Assembly: GCA_050301235.1 (NCBI GenBank)
Contig: JBNKZD010000212.1
Location: 1 to 64,000, forward strand
Source of the DNA: JAFGIN01 sp050301235
GTDB taxonomy: Bacteria > Fibrobacterota > Chitinivibrionia > Chitinivibrionales > Chitinispirillaceae
DNA: 64,000 bases
Direction: 5' to 3'
Position 1 is the first letter of the stretch; each line of letters starts with the position of its first letter. A model generated the notes under the pieces. That model saw only the letters and a program-made list of their open reading frames with translations, was not told where the DNA came from and ran no database searches. Positions 1 through 8,340 of the stretch are shown in pieces. Both the position numbers and the translations under genes were made by a program.

Positions 1-80
1 TCAGGAGTTCAGGAGTTCAGGAGTTCAGGAGTTCAGGAGTTCAGGAGTTCAGGAGTTCGGGAGTTCAGGAGTTCAGGAGT
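1..80. repeat. 8-bp tandem repeat (AGGAGTTC)n
   Basis: About ten head-to-tail copies of AGGAGTTC run from position 3 to 80. One copy has a single change (GGGAGTTC, 59-66) and the last is partial. The array is cut by the window start, so its true length is unknown. It looks like a slippage-prone microsatellite and lies in no open reading frame that I can support. The unit contains the Shine-Dalgarno-like AGGAG, but no start codon follows. Confidence 0.95.
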
Positions 81-112
81 CATTCTAGTAATTGGAACTA
101 TACTCCGCAAAT

Positions 113-241
113 TCCGCAGACCGCCTCACCCCCTGGCCCCCTCTCCATTAGTGAATGGAGAGGGGGAAAAATTGAAAAGATTGCTTTTCCCCCTTTCTCC
201 ACGAGTGGAGAGAGGGATGGGGAGAGAGGCGATCTGCGAAA
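113..241. repeat. Nested foldback intergenic element
   Basis: This is a ~125-bp imperfect inverted repeat. GCAGACCGCCTC at 116-127 pairs with GAGGCGATCTGC near 226-237. Each arm contains its own hairpin: CCCCCTCTCCATT at 137-149 pairs with 154-166 around the loop AGTG, and CTCCAC pairs with GTGGAG at about 197-210. A half-copy of the same family lies at 28482-28530. It is probably a mobile non-coding repeat; a role in transcript processing or termination is possible but not shown. Confidence 0.8.
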
Positions 242-289
242 TCGGAAAACAATAGAGTTTCAATGGTTAAAAGGATATGGTGAATTTAT

Positions 290-1288
290 ATGGCAATTAA
301 AGGTGTTCATATGTTTTCTGGTGGGCTGGACAGTATCGTTTCAGCACACCTGCTCAAATCGCTCAATGTGGATCTCACCCTGCTTCATTTTGTTCTCCCG
401 TTTTATACCGATATGGGCTCCGAATTTGATGAAATACAACGTTCAGCAGACCAGCTGGGCCTTCCATTGAGGATCGTTGAAGATGGGGATGAGTTCCTCA
501 ACATGATAAGAGACCCGAAGTTCGGGTATGGAAAAAATGCCAATCCCTGTGTTGATTGCAGAATTTATCGACTGGGAAGGGCAAAGAAGATAATGGAAGA
601 GATGGGTGCATCATTCATATCAACCGGCGAAGTGATGGGTCAACGCCCGATGTCGCAACGCCGTGATGCGCTTTTTCGCATCGAAAATGAGGCTGGTTGC
701 AAAGGCCTTCTACTGCGCCCCCTCAGCGCATTGCATCTGAATCCAACTAATGCGGAGCAACAGGGGCTGATCGATAGAAACAAACTTTTTGATATTGCTG
801 GACGCGGCCGGATGCGCCAGATCGATTATGCGCGCCAGTATAACTTAACGTACCCATCTCCTGCCGGTGGCTGTATTCTTACTAATGTCCAATCCGGTCA
901 CCGTTTTCTTGATCTCGCTCAGTATCATCCCGAATTTACTATGACCGATTTCAAACTGATCGCATACGGACGTCATTTCAGACTTTCCGATACAGCAAGA
1001 TTAATCGTTTCCAGAGATGAACATGAGAATAATGTTTTACTGAGAATTGCAGAAGAAAACGATTGCTACCTCTACCCCACCGATGTCCCCGGTCCGATCA
1101 GCATTCTTCGCGGGACGTTTACCGAACAGGATGCACTTCTTGCAGCATCGATTACTGCCCGTTATTCAAAAGGACGGGATAGTGAAAGTGTAAAGGTCGC
1201 TGTGGTCGAGGGTGAAATGCGCCAATATCATCAGGTGAAACCGGCAGAAGATACATTCTGCGAATCGATACGGATTATATCGAGGTAA
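290..1288 (+). CDS. PP-loop ATP pyrophosphatase, ThiI/MnmA-like tRNA thiolation family
   Basis: A 332-residue protein with the PP-loop signature SGGLDS at residues 10-15, which binds ATP and adenylates the substrate in tRNA-modifying thiolases. Two cysteine motifs follow: NPCVDC in the first third and a PAGGC motif near residue 197. These positions resemble the catalytic cysteines of MnmA/ThiI-type enzymes, which put sulfur on tRNA uridine. The expected reaction is therefore tRNA 2- or 4-thiouridylation in the cytoplasm. The THUMP domain of classical ThiI is not evident, so it belongs to a shorter single-domain branch and the exact target base is unknown. AAGGA and GGTGA lie shortly before the ATG. 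The convergent lptD gene ends 10 bp away. Confidence 0.72.
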   Translation: MAIKGVHMFSGGLDSIVSAHLLKSLNVDLTLLHFVLPFYTDMGSEFDEIQRSADQLGLPLRIVEDGDEFLNMIRDPKFGYGKNANPCVDCRIYRLGRAKKIMEEMGASFISTGEVMGQRPMSQRRDALFRIENEAGCKGLLLRPLSALHLNPTNAEQQGLIDRNKLFDIAGRGRMRQIDYARQYNLTYPSPAGGCILTNVQSGHRFLDLAQYHPEFTMTDFKLIAYGRHFRLSDTARLIVSRDEHENNVLLRIAEENDCYLYPTDVPGPISILRGTFTEQDALLAASITARYSKGRDSESVKVAVVEGEMRQYHQVKPAEDTFCESIRIISR

Positions 1289-1298
1289 GAACAAACTC

Positions 1299-3854
1299 TT
1301 ACTGATTCTCGCGCTTCTCCCATTTAATTTCGGGGATCTTCTTGATATTGATCAGGAAATAATAGCCGGGATTGAGTTTTTCGGGCCTCCAGTTGAACCG
1401 CATCTCCCAGCACTCCAGATCACAAGTGAGATCAAAGCTGTTGTTGACCCACTGGTTCTGCTGAAAATTATAACTGCCGCTCCACCGCAATGACCACGCT
1501 TTGGTAAAATTCAATGATGCTGATCCGCTGAGGTTGAATTGCTTTTTAGGAATGAACATATCAGTAGGTTTTGCCCGATCCATCGAATAGGTAAACGTTG
1601 GACTCAACGAGCCATTCCACTCAAGCATTCCACTGCCTGATTTACCTTTTGTGGTATCAGTCTGTACAGAATCAAGACCCTTAAGGTTTCCATCCCACAA
1701 GGTCCCTTTGGCGCTCAGTGCACTCGTGCGGAAATCAAGACTCATCGATCGCATTGTTGGAACGGTCAACTGATCATTCTGATCGTATAACCAGAATGTT
1801 GAGTTATAACCAACGTTAAGTCCAATTTTTTCTACTGAAGATGATGCACTCAGGCTCAGATCATTCCATTTCCGCTTTTTGCGTTCAAAATCATACCCCG
1901 TACCAAAATTAAAGTTCAGCAGATTGACTGTTTTTCCTTTTGAACCTTCCTCAGTTTTTTCCTTGGATAGGAATTTCCCTTCAATGGAGTTTCCTGCACC
2001 TAGAGATATAACCTGCTGTCGTTTTCTGGCACCAGGTGGAGAGATTCCACCCGGGTAAAATCTTTTGTCAATATCAAGTTTGGGGTTGTAAGTATAACTC
2101 AGTGAAGGAGTAAAGGTGTGACGTATTCCCGACAAATTAAGAAATTTTATTGGAAAGATTCCATAAAGATTCGTTCCAACGCTTAAGCTGGCTTTCCAGT
2201 CTTCTACATGAGTAAATTTATCATGATTTGTATATCGCGGCTGGATAGTTCTGCGGTATCGCGTTACCTTGATAGTATCTGCTTCACCGAAATCATTAAA
2301 TGTTGTATCAAATAACGAATCATATGTATAGTCTTCATAATCCTGATCATTTCCCAGTGGCGCTATTCTTTTATAGGAGATTGAATCGTACAGCGTATCA
2401 TACCCTAACAGAACTGTATCTGAATATCCATAGACGACATATTGACTTGCTTCGAAACCGGGATTGATTTTAATATGCCGAAAAAGGTTTTGAGGTGCTG
2501 AAACAGACACAGAATGTGACGCGCCAGGTCGGAAGTGTTCGATACCATTAATGCGTGTTGAATCAAAATGCTTTACTATTCCCTGAGCACTATAAGAATA
2601 TAAGATTTTTGAATACCATGGTACATCTTCTTCTTTTACAGAATCCGGAGCTTTGATAAGCGCACGCTGCTGAATATTAAAATTCACAGATGGAAGATTA
2701 TCCGTAATGACATTTGTTTTGAGATTGTGATCTCTTGACACATTAACACTTACACTTCCGTTCAGCTTTTCGAGTGATCGAGAGAAGGACATATTCGCTT
2801 TCAAATCCTGCTGAAGCAGTTCCTTAGTATCCTCAGAGTTATCAAAAGCATATTGATTCGATGATGCTAATTGTCCTGTACCACTAAGCCTTGTCAGTCC
2901 ATCCGGAGTAAGTGTCTGGTTGTGAGAATAGTTCGCAGTCCACTGATTACCCCCTTTTAGAAATTCTTTGTCAAGGGAATAACGGAGCCGCAGATTACCA
3001 TCAAATTTATATTTAAGTTTATACTGAGTCGCTGCTTCAATTTCATACCGTCTGAAATCCATCACCTTTCCGCGACCCAGAAAATCGATATAATCATTGC
3101 CACCATAGTAATATCCGATATTATCAACATACCCTCCACCAGTCGGATGCCCTCCCCAGACCGGAGTAAGCCAGCCACTCTTGCGATCGCGATCCAGGGG
3201 AAACATGAAAAACGGCAGCCACACAACCGGTGTGTTGCCGATATTCATAACTACTGGTTTACTAACAATTCTATCCTGCGGGATAAGTTTTATTTTTTTC
3301 CCATAAAAGAAAAAATGAGGATCCTCGATATTTTCGCAGGTTGTGTAATCCCCTTCATCAACATAGATCTCATTCTTTTCCGTCTTTATGATTCTGCGTC
3401 CATTAAAAGAACCGTCAGTGAGGTTGGTTGATGCATGTTTTACACGTCCCCGTCTGGTTTTTATGTTATACACCATGTAGTCACCAATAGTGGTATCGGT
3501 GGATTCTACGAGCTGAGGATAGCCAGAAGCGGTAAAAAGATTGTCGTTAATGGTGTAAATGATCGTATCGGAGAGCAGCTGCATTTTTTGATACCGGACT
3601 TTAGCGTTTCCAGTGAGTGTCAGGATTTTTTCTTCATTATCATAAAAAATGGTTTCGGCTTCATAAAAAACAGTATCGGTTATCTCATTTTTTTTGCGAA
3701 TAGTCGTATCGGCAGCTGTTTTTTCGCCTATTACATCAACTGTAGCCGAATCTGGTTTAGCTTTACCTGCCCCCGCTTCTTCAGCGAAGGAAACCTGAAT
3801 AGCCAGAAAAAGGTATAAACAGCAGAGTGGGGCTAATCGGATTGGAAAAAACAT
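1299..3854 (-). CDS. lptD: LPS-assembly outer-membrane protein, LptD family
   Basis: An 851-residue protein with an N-terminal signal peptide (hydrophobic core LCCLYLFLAIQ). An OstA/LptA-like beta-jellyroll follows at roughly residues 60-180, with typical repeats such as LTLTGNAKVRY. The long C-terminal part has alternating polar and aromatic strands expected of a beta-barrel. LptD inserts lipopolysaccharide into the outer leaflet of the outer membrane, which marks the organism as diderm. The architecture resembles the long LptD versions of Bacteroidota and Fibrobacterota more than the shorter proteobacterial one. It is transcribed alone, convergent with the PP-loop gene. Family is well supported; the barrel strand count was not determined. 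Confidence 0.85.
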   Translation of the reverse strand: MFFPIRLAPLCCLYLFLAIQVSFAEEAGAGKAKPDSATVDVIGEKTAADTTIRKKNEITDTVFYEAETIFYDNEEKILTLTGNAKVRYQKMQLLSDTIIYTINDNLFTASGYPQLVESTDTTIGDYMVYNIKTRRGRVKHASTNLTDGSFNGRRIIKTEKNEIYVDEGDYTTCENIEDPHFFFYGKKIKLIPQDRIVSKPVVMNIGNTPVVWLPFFMFPLDRDRKSGWLTPVWGGHPTGGGYVDNIGYYYGGNDYIDFLGRGKVMDFRRYEIEAATQYKLKYKFDGNLRLRYSLDKEFLKGGNQWTANYSHNQTLTPDGLTRLSGTGQLASSNQYAFDNSEDTKELLQQDLKANMSFSRSLEKLNGSVSVNVSRDHNLKTNVITDNLPSVNFNIQQRALIKAPDSVKEEDVPWYSKILYSYSAQGIVKHFDSTRINGIEHFRPGASHSVSVSAPQNLFRHIKINPGFEASQYVVYGYSDTVLLGYDTLYDSISYKRIAPLGNDQDYEDYTYDSLFDTTFNDFGEADTIKVTRYRRTIQPRYTNHDKFTHVEDWKASLSVGTNLYGIFPIKFLNLSGIRHTFTPSLSYTYNPKLDIDKRFYPGGISPPGARKRQQVISLGAGNSIEGKFLSKEKTEEGSKGKTVNLLNFNFGTGYDFERKKRKWNDLSLSASSSVEKIGLNVGYNSTFWLYDQNDQLTVPTMRSMSLDFRTSALSAKGTLWDGNLKGLDSVQTDTTKGKSGSGMLEWNGSLSPTFTYSMDRAKPTDMFIPKKQFNLSGSASLNFTKAWSLRWSGSYNFQQNQWVNNSFDLTCDLECWEMRFNWRPEKLNPGYYFLINIKKIPEIKWEKRENQ

Positions 3855-3926
3855 GAATTAATAATTTCCAGACTTTTTATTTTGTACGAATTTACTATCT
3901 GCCGAGGTAAATGCAAGAGTCGGCTT

Positions 3927-3997
3927 CATCCTTCGATAAACTCAGGGTGAGTGGCTCAATATCTCATTTGCGCTAATCCTGAGTTTATCGAAGGATG
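3927..3997. repeat. Perfect 20-bp inverted repeat (REP-like)
   Basis: CATCCTTCGATAAACTCAGG at 3927-3946 is exactly reversed and complemented at 3978-3997 around a 31-bp spacer. Elements of this sequence type are common dispersed intergenic repeats in environmental bacterial genomes. It lies between the divergent starts of lptD and the tetR unit. The rest of 3855-4309 shows no gene I can support; a small imperfect hairpin (ACACCA...TTGGTGT) lies near 4220. Confidence 0.85.
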
Positions 3998-4309
3998 GCA
4001 ACAATAGTTTTGTAATTACCTCAGCTAAAAATAATTCCTGTTTTCACCTCTATGTAGTACTTGAAACTGGATATTAAAATTGTGAGTTGAAAATAACAAA
4101 ATAGGTTTGCCGGCTCAACGAATTTTTCGGGCAATCACGATAAATAGCGTTACAGAAATAGCCTATGTGTTGTAAATTCCGACAGTAATTCAGTCACGAT
4201 TATCAGGGGCACTTCGAAGAACACCATGAACATTGGTGTAGGGAGCAGCCTGTTGCCATAGCTGTTGATGCCATTACAAACAAGAAATACCTACCGACCA
4301 AAAATAAAC

Positions 4310-4338
4310 TTGTTTTTTCAGTTTTTTTGTGGTATATT
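4310..4338 (+). promoter_or_regulatory. Sigma-70 type promoter of the tetR gene
   Basis: TTGTTT at 4310-4315 and TATATT at 4333-4338 are separated by exactly 17 bp. The expected transcription start falls inside the palindromic operator at 4343-4360, so repressor binding would block initiation. Confidence 0.6.
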
Positions 4339-4342
4339 TAAA

Positions 4343-4360
4343 CTACCTAACGATAGGTAG
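4343..4360. promoter_or_regulatory. TetR-type operator O1
   Basis: The palindrome CTACCTAACGATAGGTAG has 7-bp arms around a 4-bp centre. It sits between the -10 box and the ATG of the TetR gene, the classic autorepression position. Read on the other strand it differs from operator O2 (4981-4998) at only one base. Confidence 0.8.
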
Positions 4361-4364
4361 GATT

Positions 4365-4964
4365 ATGAATACAAAAAATAAAATTATAAAAATAGCACTA
4401 AAAAAATTTTGTTTAAGTGGGTATAAAGAGGTTTCTCTGACTGATATTGCCAAAGAAGTCGGAATTACGAAACCCAGTCTGTACCACCATTTTGCCAGTA
4501 AAGAAGTTCTCTTCGGAGATGTGCTGGATTATTTTTTTGGGTTATGGGGTCAATGGACCATGGCTATTTTTCAGCCTGATATTGACTTAAAAACTGCTTT
4601 AAAAAGAATGTTGACTTCCTTTGATGATATAGACAGAGAATTGTCTGCTCTTTTAGGAACCACCACTGAAGATGTCCGCTTTGGCGCCTATTATTTGATT
4701 TTTGATACCATCAGGATATTCCCGGAATATGAAAAGGTATTTCAAAAAAACAATCATTTCATTGCAGAAATATTTAAAACCAAGACACTGGATGCAATAG
4801 AAAGGGGTGAAATCAAAAAAGATATAAAATTTGAAACTGTTTACCACATTACCGGGGCTTTATTGGAAGGAATTCATATTTTAAAAGTACTGAACCAGAG
4901 TATCAAATCGGATGATATTGGAAATCAATGTTTTGAACTAATCTGGAATAGTATAAAAGCTTAA
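4365..4964 (+). CDS. TetR/AcrR family transcriptional repressor
   Basis: A 199-residue protein starting MNTKNKIIKIALKKF. The N-terminal helix-turn-helix (about residues 8-55) contains the TetR signature VSLTDIAKEVGITKPSLYHH, followed by FASKEVLF. The rest is an all-helical ligand-binding and dimerisation domain. An in-frame ATG at 4329 lies in the promoter, so 4365 is preferred. The gene is flanked by two near-identical operators, one over its own promoter and one just before the downstream membrane protein gene. This predicts that it represses both itself and that gene. The ligand is unknown. The very A+T-rich 5' end differs from neighbouring genes and may mean the tetR/membrane-protein pair was acquired together. 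Confidence 0.88.
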   Translation: MNTKNKIIKIALKKFCLSGYKEVSLTDIAKEVGITKPSLYHHFASKEVLFGDVLDYFFGLWGQWTMAIFQPDIDLKTALKRMLTSFDDIDRELSALLGTTTEDVRFGAYYLIFDTIRIFPEYEKVFQKNNHFIAEIFKTKTLDAIERGEIKKDIKFETVYHITGALLEGIHILKVLNQSIKSDDIGNQCFELIWNSIKA

Positions 4965-4980
4965 TTTTTTTAACAAAAAC

Positions 4981-4998
4981 CTACCTATCGGTAGGTAG
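4981..4998. promoter_or_regulatory. TetR-type operator O2
   Basis: CTACCTATCGGTAGGTAG has the same 7-bp arms as O1 and matches the reverse complement of O1 at 17 of 18 positions. It lies between the tetR stop codon and the Shine-Dalgarno (GGGAG, 5002-5006) of the membrane protein gene. It would either control a separate promoter there or act as a roadblock within a shared transcript. Confidence 0.75.
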
Positions 4999-5011
4999 AA
5001 CGGGAGCGTAG

Positions 5012-5683
5012 ATGTTTACAGAAGAAATGGTAAAAAAAATCATTGAGATGGCAGTATTCATGAATAATACCCTTTATCCCTGGTCCTTGATCGTACCTGT
5101 CGTGCTCGCAACGATCATGATTATTCTGGTAATTAACAATTACAAGAATCCGGGATTAAAAATCAGTCGTATCCTGAAATTCTATATCGGTCTGGTTTAT
5201 CAGTATGCAGGGCTGAGTACCCTTTTAATGGCAAAAGAAAACCTGACCTTTGCTCTGGAAGGGACTATTGCCCTCTGTTCGATCGGAATACTTTTTTTTA
5301 TTGACATGGGTTTTAAAAACAATATTATCAGGTTATCGAAAAATAAAGATTTGAGAACCATTTCAATCATCCTTATGGGCACTGGCATTTTTCTCTACCC
5401 TTTAATTGAAATATTGACTGGTTTTAACTGGCCGGGAATGGTATTATTCGGAGCAGAATGTCCCACAACCATCTTTGTAATCGGACTCTTAATCGGTGCA
5501 TTGCCTAATGTTAACCGCTTGATCTATCTCCTGCTGGCAGTAAATGCAACGTTTGTCGGAATCTCAGTCGGAATAGCAGGGGGATATTTTGATTATTCCT
5601 ATGGAGCAGCCGGTGTGTTAGCTCTGATTATGGCAGTAAAGTACCGGAAGGAATTTCTCTTTAAAAAAAAAATCCACCAATAA
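5012..5683 (+). CDS. Polytopic membrane protein, DUF6064-like
   Basis: A 223-residue integral membrane protein with about six or seven hydrophobic helices. The loop motif FGAECPTTIF near residue 150 resembles the conserved CPTT segment that I associate with DUF6064-type membrane proteins. No enzymatic residues are obvious. Its position behind operator O2 suggests it is the regulated target of the TetR protein. An efflux, permease or membrane-stress role is possible, as for many TetR targets, but the protein is not of a known transporter family. The start is supported by GGGAG about 6 bp upstream. Confidence 0.65.
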   Translation: MFTEEMVKKIIEMAVFMNNTLYPWSLIVPVVLATIMIILVINNYKNPGLKISRILKFYIGLVYQYAGLSTLLMAKENLTFALEGTIALCSIGILFFIDMGFKNNIIRLSKNKDLRTISIILMGTGIFLYPLIEILTGFNWPGMVLFGAECPTTIFVIGLLIGALPNVNRLIYLLLAVNATFVGISVGIAGGYFDYSYGAAGVLALIMAVKYRKEFLFKKKIHQ

Positions 5684-5700
5684 GAGAATTTATCCATAAA

Positions 5701-5730
5701 TGTTAGGTCGGGGGGATACCCGACCCAACA
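5701..5730. repeat. GC-rich hairpin between gene clusters
   Basis: TGTTAGGTCGGG and CCCGACCCAACA pair around a GGGATA-type loop with one mismatch. It lies just after the membrane protein gene and could terminate its transcript, but no T-run follows, so it may be a dispersed repeat. The remainder of 5731-6011 shows nothing recognisable before the AAGGAG ribosome binding site at about 5999-6004. Confidence 0.55.
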
Positions 5731-6011
5731 ATGTCGCATTTTATCAGTGTTTCCAAAACTAAAAGGGCAAAACGGTGCCCCACAACGCCCCGGGAAGGGT
5801 TGAAATCACATAATTTTTAAGTCTGCATTCAGAACGCTATAAATTTCGCAAAACCGTCTTCCACTTTAACGGTAAATCAATTCGAAAAGCGATTAAATGA
5901 ATTCTATATTCACCTTTTTATGCTCATTGAGAGACAGACACTTTAGTATATTCATTGTATCTTAAGTTTTGATGATCATAAGAAAGATCATTTTCGGTAA
6001 GGAGATATATA

Positions 6012-6791
6012 ATGAAAAAACTTATTTCAGAGACTTTTATTCTATTATTATTAGCCACTCCACTCGCTGCTTTTTCGCAGGAAAAGGCTGTCGATTCAAC
6101 CAAAACGATTGCTCTCACAGATTCTTCAACACAGCCATCTCAACAAACAGCGGTTGTCGATAGTTCTGTAAGCGAAGCACCGGTTTCACAGGACACTGTT
6201 ATTCAAGTTGATTCAGTTGTTCCTTCTCCTGTAACAACAGTTCTTCAGATTAATTCAACCCCTCAGGGAGCTGCGGTACTACTAAACGACTCAGTGCTGG
6301 GAGTCACCCCTATAACTGTCCCTGATGTTGCACCCGGAAACTACAGCCTCGTGTTAAAGATGAAAGGCTATTACCAGAAAAAAAGTGCATTTACAGTCAC
6401 CGAAAAAGATACTCAGCTTTTCAATTTCGAGCTGCTCAAACCGGCGATGGTCACTTATCTGAGTAAACCTGATGGTGTTGCGATCACTGCAAATGGGAAA
6501 AACCGCGGCACAACACCATTTACTGATTCATTGGTAAAGCCTGGAAACTATCTTATCCAGGGTACCCTTGAAAAATATGATGTTATACTGAAAAATATTA
6601 CGATCGAAAATGGTGCAGTTGATACCATAATGCTGGAAATGGTAAAACCGGGTGAACAGAATAAAACAGCAGCTGCACCGACACAGGAAAAAGAGATTCG
6701 TCCTCTAAAAAAGTACTCCGGAATAATTGGAGCTGTCGCATTCGCCATTTTTTCATGTGTGTTGCTGATTGCGGAGCGTGACAATTTGTGA
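6012..6791 (+). CDS. Exported PEGA-domain protein
   Basis: A 259-residue protein with a signal peptide (core FILLLLATPLAAF, likely cleavage after FSQ). A Ser/Thr/Val-rich linker covers about residues 25-80. Two PEGA domains follow at about 80-145 and 147-212; each begins with the typical S.P.GA/VAI.. strand and contains GVTPITV or GTTPFTD. A single C-terminal transmembrane helix (IIGAVAFAIFSCVLLIA) anchors it. PEGA domains are small extracellular beta modules found in surface and cell-wall-associated proteins. A good AAGGAG precedes the ATG. The stop overlaps the start of the SUMF1-like gene by 4 bp, so the two are translationally coupled and probably work together at the envelope. Confidence 0.8.
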   Translation: MKKLISETFILLLLATPLAAFSQEKAVDSTKTIALTDSSTQPSQQTAVVDSSVSEAPVSQDTVIQVDSVVPSPVTTVLQINSTPQGAAVLLNDSVLGVTPITVPDVAPGNYSLVLKMKGYYQKKSAFTVTEKDTQLFNFELLKPAMVTYLSKPDGVAITANGKNRGTTPFTDSLVKPGNYLIQGTLEKYDVILKNITIENGAVDTIMLEMVKPGEQNKTAAAPTQEKEIRPLKKYSGIIGAVAFAIFSCVLLIAERDNL

Positions 6792-7537
6792 AATTTTTGT
6801 TAGTTCTGCTTGTAGTGCTCAGTACTTTTTCTTTTGCACAATATTCAGATTGTCCCCAGGGGAGCTTTTCCATTGGATGTGACAAGGGAGAAGCGGACGA
6901 GCAACCAGTTCACACAGTATATCTATCTGCGTTTAAGATGTCAGTATACGAAATAACCGAACGTCAGTATGATAGTTGCGTTCAACGTGGAAAGTGCACA
7001 CCTGCACATTACGATGATGGTAAGTGCATTCAGTGGACCGGCACTGGTTTTGCGCCAGTAAAAGTGCCAGCACAATACCGGAATCCCGATTACCCCGTTG
7101 TCTGTGTCAGCTGGCATCAGGCCCTGTCATATTGCCGTTCACAAGGTATGACACTGCCAACAGAAGCGCAATGGGAATATGCGGCAACAAGTGGTTCCGG
7201 CAGTTCGTATTCATGGGGAGAAGCACCGCCAGATAATAAAAACTGTACGATGTCAGGAGCAACTCACCCATCAGTTATTGGACAATACAGTAAAAACAAA
7301 TGGGGATTAGCAGACATGACTGGAAATGTATGGGAATGGACATCTGATTACTACACCAGAGATGCATATTCGATTTCTTCGCAAACGGATCCCAAAGGAC
7401 CTGATGCAGGATTATATCGTGTAATCAGGGGTGGTGGGTGGTATAGTGATAAAAACCTGTTGAAAACAACTAACAGACAATGGTTTACTCCTGAAAGTGG
7501 AGAAGTGAGTATCGGCTTTCGTTGTGTTCAGAATTAA
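6788..7537 (+). CDS. Exported formylglycine-generating-enzyme-like (SUMF1) domain protein
   Basis: A 249-residue protein starting at a GTG inside the previous stop (GTGA overlap), with a signal peptide ending near SFAQ. Nearly all the rest is one SUMF1/FGE-sulfatase fold: the opening G.F.IGCDKGEADEQPVHTV, then LPTEAQWEYAA, GLADMTGNVWEW, RGGGW and the closing GFRCV. True formylglycine generators use a cysteine pair to oxidise sulfatase cysteines. Many bacterial members with this fold are instead ligand-binding or surface proteins, and no sulfatase is encoded in this window. Several cysteines suggest disulfides outside the cytoplasm. Function beyond the fold is undetermined. Confidence 0.82.
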   Translation: MKFLLVLLVVLSTFSFAQYSDCPQGSFSIGCDKGEADEQPVHTVYLSAFKMSVYEITERQYDSCVQRGKCTPAHYDDGKCIQWTGTGFAPVKVPAQYRNPDYPVVCVSWHQALSYCRSQGMTLPTEAQWEYAATSGSGSSYSWGEAPPDNKNCTMSGATHPSVIGQYSKNKWGLADMTGNVWEWTSDYYTRDAYSISSQTDPKGPDAGLYRVIRGGGWYSDKNLLKTTNRQWFTPESGEVSIGFRCVQN

Positions 7538-7716
7538 GTACTGTAATCTGCTTTCAGTGACCAATTTTTATAATTTCTTGACAAAAAATTAATCGTTTTT
7601 TTTTCAATTGATATATATTGTTACTATATATGCATGTTCAACGTAATCGGTGTTTTGAGCACCACTTGAAGAAAAAACTTTAATAAAGTTAAGGAGTATG
7701 GAGGCTTCAATTCATC

Positions 7717-8340
7717 ATGTGTAATCTTCACTGGAAACCATTCTCAATTCTGTTACTATCCTGTTTTCAACTATTTTCTCAAGAAAACACAGAAATAGAC
7801 CGGTATGGAAAAAGGATACAGGTCGATGGATACCTTGTTGAGTGGAGTGAAAAGTTCAGTAAAAAGTGGGATAATTCCGGAAACTGGTTATGGGATGTGA
7901 TGAATACACCCGAGGGAATAAGTGGTTACTTTCGTAGTAAAACCGCAGTTCCCTGCTCCACCTGGAATATCAGTATAGAATCCCCAGGAAGACAAAAACC
8001 ATTTATCATTGCTCCCGGTTCAGCGAAAACTGCTCAGAATGGTTCTTTCAGGATCGATCAGGAGTTATATAAAGAAACCCAAAAACTGGTTATCGAATGG
8101 GCGATACCCTGGGAACAGGCTGATGTAGACACATTAGGAAGATATGCATTGGATATACGTGCACTTACCAGCTGCGGGGATACGACTGGATCCTCGATCA
8201 TGATCACAGGTAATAAGGAACCCCCGGTAAAAATCATCACAAATAAGGTTATAATCCAGGGGATATTTATTGTAATACTCTTATCGTTCTACATCTATGT
8301 AAGAATCAAAATTATGCGTAAGAAGCATCGAAAACGATAG
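7717..8340 (+). CDS. Exported CBM9-like domain protein with C-terminal membrane anchor
   Basis: A 207-residue protein with a signal peptide (PFSILLLSCFQLFSQ). It shows the IQVDGYLVEW opening and the VIEWAIPW motif characteristic of family 9 carbohydrate-binding-like beta sandwiches. A single transmembrane helix (IIQGIFIVILLSFYIYV) and a very basic tail (KIMRKKHRKR) end the protein, consistent with anchoring in the inner membrane with the domain outside. The domain is short, so sugar binding is a family-level guess. Its last 29 bp overlap the end of the convergent Trm112-like gene. Confidence 0.65.
   Translation: MCNLHWKPFSILLLSCFQLFSQENTEIDRYGKRIQVDGYLVEWSEKFSKKWDNSGNWLWDVMNTPEGISGYFRSKTAVPCSTWNISIESPGRQKPFIIAPGSAKTAQNGSFRIDQELYKETQKLVIEWAIPWEQADVDTLGRYALDIRALTSCGDTTGSSIMITGNKEPPVKIITNKVIIQGIFIVILLSFYIYVRIKIMRKKHRKR

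Noticed and set aside
7578..7619. TTGACA and TATATT as a promoter for the CBM9-like gene
   Set aside because: The boxes are separated by 30 bp, too far for a sigma-70 promoter, and no better -10 lies at 17 bp.
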